64,000 nt of DNA from assembly GCA_036365455.1 (NCBI GenBank), contig JAWQUS010000025.1, forward strand, positions 27,006,001-27,070,000, written 5' to 3'. This DNA comes from Macrosoma leucophasiata (Eukaryota > Arthropoda > Insecta > Lepidoptera > Hedylidae). Made by a program: the position numbers and the translations under genes. The notes under the pieces were generated by a model. It was not told where the DNA came from. It worked only from the letters and a program-made list of their open reading frames with translations, and made no database searches. The stretch's first letter is position 1. Each line of letters opens with the position of its first letter. This document shows positions 33,713-44,300 of this stretch, piece after piece.

Positions 33713-34935
33713 GGTTTGGGAAAAAGTTTCTTCGCATTTTTTAAGATAATTCAAAACATTTTTTAATATAGTTTATTTAAATTTAACTAAAGTATGTATG
33801 TACCATTTTGTTCGATAATTTGTTGTAGGTAGGGACATGATCCCATTGCTATAAAAATTTTGGGATTTCTCATCAAAATACCGTGACAAGTGGCTTTGGC
33901 AGTCCTCTCGTGATGTTAACCTAACATTCATCTGAAGGTGCAAGGTCAGGACTATACGGCGGATGCATTAACACCTCCCAGCCAAACTCTCTTAATTTTT
34001 GCTGAGTGGCTATAGATGTGTGAGGTCTAGCGTTATCATGATGAAACACCACACCCCTTCTGTTGATCAATTCCGGCCGCTTTCTCTCACCTTTTGCTTT
34101 AATCTCATCAGTAGAGTTCAGAATCGATAGTCCTGCCTGGTGGTAATAGCTCATAATGAATAATGCCCTTCTAATCCCACCACACACACAACATCACCTT
34201 ATTGCGAGTTAACCCGGGTTTCGCCACAGTCTGTGAAGTCTGACCGGCCTTTGACCACGACCTTTTTCGCACGTTCTTGTCGTACGTGATCCACTTTTCA
34301 TCACCAGTTATCAGCTTTTTCAAAAATGATTCGATTTCATTACGTCGTAATAAAGAATCACAAATGAGTACACGGTTCATTAGGTTTCTTTCAGTGAGCT
34401 CGTGAGGTACCCAAATATCGAGCTTTTTTTGTACCCAGCTTTTTTCAAATGCGCCGAAACTGTTTTGTGATCAATTCTCAGTTCTTCAACTACGTCGTAA
34501 CTACTGATATGTCGATCGTGCTCCACTTTTCAAAAATGGCATCCATTTTATCCGTAATAGGGCGACCAGAGCGAGGTGCATTTTTGACATCAAAATTTCC
34601 GGATTGAAAACGCTTAAACCAAATTTGTGCTACTCTCACAGACACTGCACTAGGTCCATAAACATCGCAAATTTTTTTCGCTGCTTGCGTTGCATTTTTA
34701 CCTTTTTTGTAGTAAAATTTTAAAATGTATCGAATTTCTTCATTAGATTCACTCATCTTGACAGTACGAAAAACAAATGAAAATCACACATTTGCCTAAT
34801 TTGAATTAGGAATTATGTTCTTTAAAATTTAAACTTTCAATGATACCAAAACCAGCCAGATACAAATACTACAGTCAAAGAGATTTTATTACAAGTTCAT
34901 ACATACTATAATGCGAAAAGACTTTTTCCCCAACC
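33713..34935 (-). mobile_element. mariner transposon, copy 2, both termini present
   Basis: A 1223-base element flanked by TA on each side (33711-33712, 34936-34937). Terminal repeats are GGTTTGGGAAAAAGTTTCTT and GGTTGGGGAAAAAGTCTTTT (inverted). The transposase ATG is at 34756. It lacks about 35 bases present in copy 1 near 24470-24508 and has extra single-base losses near 34485 and 34528. Same TCTACTGATGAG frameshift as copy 1. Inactive. Confidence 0.9.
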
Positions 34936-34939
34936 TATT

Positions 34940-37262
34940 ATATTGAGATTTGTTATAAAAAGAAGAAGTTTTAATTTTAGTTGAATACATAGTTCCAGCT
35001 CCAGCTCTCCAGCTCCCCAGAGTTCCATGGTTTTGTATGTACCTAGGTATGGAACATAGTAGTACTATTAAATTACTATTATATTAGAATGGCTCTCAGG
35101 TAAAACAGGAAATAATGGATAAGCAAGAAATTCTTTGTTTTCAAAGAATAGCGTCTCTTACAAACCCAATACAAATACCACATTTAAATTGTTGTATAAT
35201 CGACATTTATTAAAAGTGTACTTTCATATACTTATTATAATATTTACAATGCATTGTAATCGACGACGGTCCGCTACATAATTATAAAACATAATTATAA
35301 ATAACATAACATCACATAGAGGCCTATGTCTGATACGCCGTGAACAACGTTCCTTATTAACTACTAAATATTATATTTATTTATTGTATCTATCTATATC
35401 TTTGCATAATAATATTATTTATAGATTCATATTCCTCTAAAGCGCATCGCTGCGCCTGCGCATCGCTCGCGCCATAACGACAGGCATACCTAACTCCATA
35501 GCCAGTTAGGAATTCAAGTCTCTTGATAGTAAAATAATTTCTTTGGAAAATGTTTATTATAGGTACTTACACACAATATTGCTTTCAGGTATTGCTTTAT
35601 TTTAAATTATCACTGCAACAGTTTTTTTCCCAATCCAAAATCATGCGATGCGCAAACGCAGCGTGCGTGCAACAATTCTAATAATATTTGGTCGTCGACT
35701 GTCGCGACAGTATAATAATTCGGAATCTAAAATAGAGAGATTATCAGATCTGTTCACATTCACAATCGAAACACTCAGTTTTGACTGAACGGGGCCGTCG
35801 CGTCGTTTGCTCTGCGGTGCATCTACACTGTGGTCGGGACGTCGAGTGGTGGTCGCTCGACCATCGGTACATCGATGATCACTCTCCAATACATTCGAAT
35901 AATATTAAGTTGGTAGTTAAATTACAATATCGATATTGATAATCGATTCACGACGGTCGATGAATATGCAGATGCGCAGAGTTGTGAATTAATTTTCGTA
36001 TCGGTACGCAAACGACGCCACGGACTTCATACAATATCATGATGAAAAAAATGGTAATAAGGATATATCATTGAAATAAAACTCACAAATAAAATAACCG
36101 TGTGCAGCACCGTCATTGTGACTGGGTAGTGGAATTAGAATACGGGTAATATATACATACATTTATACTATTTGTGAACGCACCGAGTGATGTTCGTTGT
36201 GAATAACTTGTTTAACAATTTCAATTACTTGAAACCGTTAACCGAAAATCATTTCATCGAAAATTTGTTCGAAACGAGGTGACACCGTATTTTAGTCGCT
36301 GTTAGTTATTCGATAGCTCAGACTATTATCATAACACTGTGTTTAAAGCATTAAAAAACTAATGGTCTTGCCGTACAGCAGACAAGGCGGGACGTCTTCT
36401 CACATCTGCCATACTAAAACATCACACCTGACACGAAATTTTAACATCCGACATAATGTTTTTTGTAAGAAATCGTCGCGCTCCGTCTCGCCGGGTGTGT
36501 AACGAAAGCTTTAGATTTTGTCATTGAAATGCCATAAGTGTTCAACGTCTGGTTGTTTTTATTCATTAAACTAAATCAATTAAGAAGTTTTGGCTAGTAT
36601 AATTTATAACATTTCACAAATAGAATAATCATAGCTAGTAAACGGCTCTCCGCTTCAATTGTTTTTTCCGACAAAAATGCTTTCGGTAAACGGTTACAAA
36701 ACATACAAGTATGGAAGGAAATAGCTTTGAATTCACAGCCGACAATGAATATTTGGTATGTAGGTATGTATTTGGTTTGTCTAGCACACGGCTGCAAATT
36801 GACCGACCGTTTCCTTCTCGACATTACTTTAACGTCGACTGAGCCACGCTCCCGCCTCGATACACATTTAAAAATAATAATATAATTCAAATAAAAATTG
36901 TGTTGCAGGAAACATTTTAACGAAATAAATATATCTCTTTTAAAGAGAAAAACATGCTGCGAGAGGACACCATTTACAAATCTGTAAGTATTATATTAGT
37001 AGTAGTTTTTACAATTTCAAGCGTTGAAAATAATTGAGCGACTCAAATGAATAAAATTATTTTTGTAATGGTTTGCACCTCACGATATAATCTTACATTA
37101 TACAGAAACAGTCAATACCCTAAAGAGAGTAAAATAAAAAATTATTTATGATACAAGTTGATTCGAAATATTATAACAATAGGAAATATTAGTAATTAAT
37201 TATTTCATTATGCAAACACGTAAAATAGGTTCACTATACGATTTAATAAAATAATTCATTGA
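34940..37262. other. AT-rich intergenic stretch
   Basis: No gene supported. Small CpG patches near 35440-35475 and 35790-35880, the latter close to TCGATGATC and TCGATATTGATAATCG motifs at 35870-35950. The remainder is AT-rich. Confidence 0.5.
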
Positions 37263-37268
37263 TTTATT
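37263..37268 (-). terminator. probable poly(A) signal of the serpent-like gene
   Basis: AATAAA on the minus strand, the first one past the stop at 38067, giving a 3' UTR of about 0.8 kb. A variant ATTAAA lies at 37787-37792. The UTR is unusually CpG-rich near 37600-38060. Confidence 0.4.
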
Positions 37269-38066
37269 GCAGATGGTGAAATTAAATTAACAGTTATACA
37301 TAATATATATATAAGAATTTACTTCACAACAGGAACTGTATTCTAAACTAATACAATGAACACTTAGGTACTTAAATTGTTATTTTTCGTTTCTAGTTAT
37401 ATGTCCTTGAAAATGTTATAATGCAATTTCAATACAAAGTTGACATATTATATTTTTGAAATGTAACTTTAATCGCATTATAACATTTCGTTAAACTTTC
37501 ATTAGGTTCTAATAGTTATATTATTTCAGGATAACAGTTCGTGAATTTTGATCAACACCTAGGCACGCGTAATGTTAACAAATTCTTATTAATTAACGAA
37601 ACATTCGGGCACGGCGCGACGTCGGTCGACGCGAAACAAACACGTCGTGTTCGGGCGAGAACGTGACGTTTTACGACGATATAAAACGACACTAGGTTAT
37701 CTATAATCTTACGTTTATATCATAAATTCGTGGAATGTACTCGAAGTCATGGAGTGTTCGCGAAGGACGCTTAACATTAATTAAAGTTTAATTATTATCG
37801 TCGATTCGGCCTCGGCGCGGCTCATACGCGAACCGCTCGGGAAACTCCGGGAACGGGGTCGGGCACGCTTCGGAACGGGGTCGGTCGGGCCCAACTCGGC
37901 TCGAACGCCCCGATCGCGCGGGGAACACGAATTACGCTCGAAATCATACTAACAACGTTCGAGGCGCATTCGGTGAACGACTCCGACCCGCCCACGCCGG
38001 GACTTAAGCTTAGACTGAGATTCTGAACGTGGGGGGCGGGGTGGGGGGAGGCAGGGCGAGGCGCGC

Positions 38067-38371
38067 TCAGCTGCCGATAGACACCACGGTGGGCCGCTCC
38101 ATGTGCTCCTGCTCGCGCCGGTACTCGTCCTCGTACAGCGCGTGCGGGTGCTGCGGGTGCTGCGGGTGCTGGGGGTGCTGGGGGTGCTGGGAGTGTTGCG
38201 GGTGCTGCGGTTGCTGGGGGTGGTGCGGGTGCTGCGCGTGCGCCGGCGGGGGCTCCTCGACCTTGAGGTGGTGCTGCACGTAGTAGCCGAGCCGCAGCGG
38301 GGAGCGCGCGCCCGCGCCGCCCACGCCGCCCACGCCGCCCACGCTCACGCCCACCACCGCGCCGCTGTCCA
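38067..38371 (-). CDS. srp: serpent-like last exon with His-Pro-Gln repeat and stop
   Basis: Acceptor ATCGATTGCAG, two bases, then [32 protein letters not shown] and a run of His-Pro-Gln units, ending [10 protein letters not shown] and stop (38067-38069). The underlying DNA is a 9-base repeat of the GGGTGCTGC/GGGTGCTGG kind (about 38142-38240). Such tracts often vary in length between alleles. Confidence 0.82.
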
Positions 38372-41300
38372 CTGCAATCGATCGTCGTATTGTAGCGGTG
38401 GACATCTTTTCTATGAATGATTAATATATACTAAAATCCACTCGAGTGAGGCCCCTCGAGCGATGGTTAGCGAGTATCGAGATGAAATAAACTGTCTGAG
38501 TTAATGAAAGTTATCGATACTTGTGGGTTAAAAAAAAAACGGTCCGTGCTGGATTATAAGATGTCCCTTAGAATGTCCCGAAGGACGGCCTGCACTTATT
38601 TTAAGGAGACGATGTCTCCCGCCTTAAGTATTACTTTGTCCATCCTTGAGGCGTTTCGAGCCACTTGCCCGTCGTCCCTTCGACGTATCAGGACGGGACA
38701 TAATCAGCGCGAGTACTCACGTAAATTCTCTAGTTTGACTTGAGCCGGGACCGAATGTGACGAATGCGTGGTGTGTGACGCGTTGAGAGCGTGCGCGATG
38801 CCCTTGTTGATGTTCCGCTCCGCCTTCAAGTTGTTCTTAGGTTTTCGTTTTCTCGTCTGAAATGTACACGTTTTGTCTCAATTACGTTATAGTCACAAAA
38901 TGAGTTTGAGAATCATGGAGAGACTTCAGACCGGACGAGGAATATATCGATGATCTTTCAACCCCATCATGCGTTTGTTTTGCTCAGATTATTATTCGTT
39001 ACCTGTTTCGAACATGTTGTCTTTGCTTTATTTCTTCGATTTTAAATCGAAGAAATAAAGCAAAGAGCTTCATTAAACCAAATGATTTCAGAAGGGATTG
39101 CGACTCGTAGCGACACGGACATAGGACAAAAAGTAAAGATGAACAATATTGTTAAAACGCTTTAAAGTGTTTTCATATGTACTGAGCAGACATAGACCCT
39201 GACCGTAACGAGTCTGTACCGACCTGTGCGCTAGAGAGAACATTCAAGCAAATCGCATCGCAGAATCTTTTTTAACGGCCACGAATTATGAAACGACATG
39301 CTCTATATCTGCAGATATGAAACGACCATCAAAATTGGAATTAGCACACTCGGTTCTCAAGATTTACGTAGCAATCTCTAATGGGAACTTTTGCACGATA
39401 TACCTGGATAGAATCCTTCTTCATGGCGAGGGGTCGGTTCACGTTGTGCAGCTTGTAGTAGAGGCCGCAGGCGTTGCAGACGGTCTCGCCGTGCGCGTTG
39501 CGGCGCCACAGCGACGTCGTCGTGGTCTGGCAGTTGGAGCACATCACGCCGGGCCGCTTCGTGCCCATCTGTATCACACCTCTCGTTCTAACATTCCGCT
39601 CTTCTACATGCTTTATCTCACGATGGCGGTCGGTTTAGCCCGAAGACGATTAAATGCAGTTCACATAAAGAAACTGAAGGTTTTACCAAAAGTTACGTTG
39701 GGTTAAATTGTTAACTTCTGGCTGCTCTAGTTTATACTATTGTACTAGCTGTGGTGTTATCTATACTGTTGTTTATGTTTGCAAGATGATCTGGCACTGA
39801 ACATAGATATTAAAAAAATCTGAGATATGAAATTACAATTGTTATGATCCCAGTATGCTACCCTGGGATACACACAAACCTCGTATGTACCTACCTATAT
39901 TAGGGCTACAATTAAATATCAACCGCCTTCTTGAGATACAACATGTAAGTATACTCGGCATTACTTCATGCAGCCACTAGGATTAACATGTCAACAAGTA
40001 GGAGAAGAAAATTGGATCATAGTCCACATAGTCCAACACGCTTTTGGATGGCTATAAACATAGAATTAGCCTGTACTGTTATACTAATATTTATACGTTA
40101 TACTGGTTGTCTTCGAAGCCTTTCGCTGTTTTCCGTAAACCACCAGCTATCGGTTCAACTGAGGGATTAATTTTTAAAAATCTATGGCCAACTTGTGAGC
40201 CACTTCTTTATAATATATGTTGACATGTTACTGCTGGTGACTTTGTAAACATGTAATAGCAAATTGGTGCTCCTCGCACAAGCAAAGTCCAAGAATCTCA
40301 GATCTAAAAAATGCTTCTTGAATAATATCTACCTAATTTTGGATCTTGTTTCCTTGTTTTTGACTTACCTAATGAAGCATGTATGGGGTTTGATTCCAGA
40401 TCCCAATACGTATTATAGTGTTTCTCATTTCATAATTTCAAGAATAATTTTATCTTCGAAATATCAAAGCGGAGCCCCTAAAGCGTATTTTAAATTAGAC
40501 AGGAAAGTAACATTCAATTACTAGAGGAAAGTAAGTAAATGTGGGCTAGTGCTTTAATATGGGCTACAATCAATTCTCGAAAACCTATAGTCGAAAGACG
40601 CCAAAAACGACGATCGTCCATCGCATTCATTCGCTCTAACATCTCACTCACTCACTCTCGTCAATTGCGCGCGAGCTGTCGCCAGTGTCGGCCATTCTTG
40701 TGTTGCTGCTATCGAAAAGTTTTCTGAAGTACGTATCAATGTGTTGTTTGATTAAAGAGAATTAGGTCTAAACATTGTAACTATGTATTTTATTGCTGAA
40801 TATAAGTTGAATTTTATGATTTTCGCTCAATTTATTGCTAGGTATATATAATTTGTAAAGTACACGATCAAATTTATAACTATATAATATACATATTTAG
40901 GTATTACCTGTAAATGTATAGTATTTAAGTGGTTGTTTATGTCGTTCTAAAGGTACCTACTTATATTTTTTCAGAATGGCGCCAACACAATCAAAAGCAC
41001 TAATAACAAATGATTCAAGATGTGATGTGATAATGAGTAAATTATGTGATTTCTTCCATCTACTAAAGTATTTTGATCTCGTTTAAGATAAAAATGTATA
41101 ATTGTTATTTTCGTAGTAGATATTATAAGTTTCTATTAGTAGCCCATATTTGAGTACCTGTTCCATATTTAGCATCTATTTTGATATTTTGTTTAATTCT
41201 CAATTTAATAATATATTATAATATTAAGAACATATAATTGTTACTTAGCTCTTTAAAAACGTATGTGTAATTATTTTGTCAACAAAAAATGGTTATTTTT

Positions 41301-44300
41301 TTGATAGTTTTTTTTTATTTTTGAGGCAAAAACAAAATGGTAGCCCATATTTGCTTACTTTCCTCTACTCAAGTAAATTAGTATTTCATTATTCAGCGTC
41401 GCTTTCAAGTCAGCAAATAAGTACCTAAGCATATTTTTTTTCTGAAATTCTTAGTCCCTTATTCTTATGACACACCTCGGACTGGATGCACATCGTTATC
41501 GTCTGTTAATTGAATCTCAACCACGACGAGATGGTGCACAATGTTGTCTTTATTTAACCATGATATGTTTTTATGTTTTTGCGAGCTACACTCATTGAAA
41601 TCAAACTTAGTATTTTTACGGATTTGTCTCGCGTATATAAAACTTCTTTATTTAACCAGTTTGTCAACATAATACAACAATTCAGCCGATGTGCACTCAG
41701 CCTTAGGCATTAGTGATCGATATAATAGTTAGAATAGGAAAAGCGATGAGTATTAGTGAGCGGATGTAAGGAGTATCGAGGAGCAGGAGGAACTCGGAAC
41801 GAGTTAGAGATCGACGTCCCGCGTTCTTACGGAAGAGATACGTATCGAAAGAGAGGAGAAGCGGAGAGGAGGAAGGAGCGGGGCGCGGGGTGTGGGGAGG
41901 GAGGCGCGGGGCGGACGTACCCCTTTCTTCTGTTTGTAGTCGGGGGGAGGCGCGAGCGAGGAGGCGGCCAGCGCGGCGGGCGCGGGCAGGACGTGCGGGT
42001 GCGCGTGCGGCGACGGGACGCCGTTAAACAGGAAGCCCTTGTAGAAATCCGCGCCCGGCGACGCTCCCTCCGCGGCCACTGCAAGCAACACAAGTCGCCG
42101 TGAGCGCTCGGCGGGCGCGGATGTCTCGGGCGGGGCGGGTGCGGGGCGGGGTTAGTCGAGCGTGGAGCGAGGCCGTACGTCGGGGGCGGGCGCCGGCGCG
42201 TGCGCGGCGTGCCGCTGACGTACCAGCCGCCGCGGCTGCTTGAGCGGCCGGTTCATGCCGTTCATCTTGTTGTAGAGGCCGCACGCGTTGCACAGGTAGT
42301 GGCCGGTGCCGTCGCGCCGCCACAGCGGGGTGTGGATGGCGCCGCAGTTCACGCACTCTCGCCCCCCCGTGAAAAACTCCGCCATCTCCACTGCGCAACA
42401 CACGGTTAGCTCGCACCTGCCCTCCGGCCGCGCCGAGAGCCGAGCGCTCACTTGTACGACCGCGACGGTAACATCTCTCGATGATACGTCGCATCGATAA
42501 ATAACCGATACCACCGAATCACCCATAGACATCCTCACGTTAGGGTATAGCGTGCAGATCGTTGAGTTATCTGTCTATAGTTCAGTTTTTTATATTTATG
42601 ACTTCAAAATCAGAGTAAATAGGCATACGTTCCACACAAACAATAAATTAAACGGTAAGTACAGAACTATTTCTTTAATTTTATCTTTCGCGTAGATCAT
42701 GATGAGTGAAGCAGAAATAAATAATTCAACGTAAACGTTATAAAACATAATAAAACTGAATGTAACGGCAATAAAAATCGAAGAGAGTGTGTAGTCAGCT
42801 GCAGCGTGAGTGTGTGTGGCCTTGGCAGTGGCCGCGTCTGTGTGTGTGTGTGTATGTGCGGGCACGTCGCGGCGCCGCACGTGCTTGCCTCAATGCCGCA
42901 CTTCCTCCTCTACCATGAGAGACACTAAATGTGCATAACAAAATACTGTTAAATCTATGGGTGACATTGTAGGTTAGCAAGATAGAATTATATTATTCTT
43001 AAAAGCATAGGAGTCACATTAGTAAAATGGTGGTAGAGTTTCAGTGCAGGAGCTGGTTCAGCACTATCATGTTCCGGTTAATCGGTAATGTATGGCCCCG
43101 TAGGTAATAGCTATCACAGAGACATAACAACTAAGGTCCCAAGGGCAGCTTAACAGCAACTTATTCTACATTTTGACCTTTTGTTTTGTGTTGCCGCAGT
43201 CATCACTTTTTTGCCACCTTCATGACATAAATATGTAATACTATAGTCGGCCCTCTCCCATTCATTGCCATAAAGTTAACAGAAGAATCGAATGATCTTG
43301 AATTCTCTAAATAAAAAATAATGATCGGATAAGGTGTTGTCACTAAGTAAATAAATTACACGTCTAACATTTGATCCCAAAACAAGAAAAAGTCCTTGTA
43401 TTTGAGAAACCCATCACAAAGTATAATTACGTCACAAGTGTCCACGACATTGAGCAAATCACTGTATCGACAGATTAGTTTTGTTTTGATTCGATGTGGA
43501 TCAACGTTCGCGCGTTCGATGCTGACTGCTAACTGCTGACTCCGCACTACTCCACATTTCGTTATATAATACTTAACCGAGATGCATCCTCAGCAATTAA
43601 TCAATGAAAGTGCATTGGCTTTGTTCTTGTTGTTAGTTCAGCACTTTGGGGGTCAGCGAGACGGTAACTATCTTTCAATGTCTTAAGGCCTATTTTCATT
43701 ACCGACACGTTTTTATTTCATAAAGTGGAAAAGTATACCGTTCACATAGATGGTAAGTGAATACTGAAGCCTATAAACATCTACATAAAAACTAACGATT
43801 TCAATGTACTAGGTTGCGTTGCCAGTCACACCTGAGGCCTTAGCTGATGCATAAATTGGTGTTGGTATAAGAACTTCAACAAAATACCTAATAGTGATCG
43901 ACGTTATTGAGTTCGTATTACAAAGATAGATGAAGCAGTATTTGAATCTCTATAACTATCCGTCTCATCCCTGGAGACAGATTAGAAAAATCTTTCTCTC
44001 AATGATGACTAGATTTTTGTGAATGAATAGCTAAACTTATAACTTACCTATAGTTCCTACTCAGGTCGAGTAGCAAACAAGTACCTACACTTGTTTGCTA
44101 TTCACTTACCACAAGTGTTTTAATCTGTCTCCAGGGATGAGACGGATTTAAACAAACGACAAGAAAGCAAAAACTTTGTAATACTTATATTAGTAAAACT
44201 GAGAAGTAATTTGTAGAATGATGTCTTGAAAATTTGAATCATGATCCCGCATATCATTTATTTTTGAGCCATAACTAGAGCGATATATTTAATTACACAG

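Noticed and set aside
38029..38420. Plus-strand Cys/Gly- and Val/Leu-rich frames
   Set aside because: Antisense readings of the HPQ repeat exon; low-complexity shadows.
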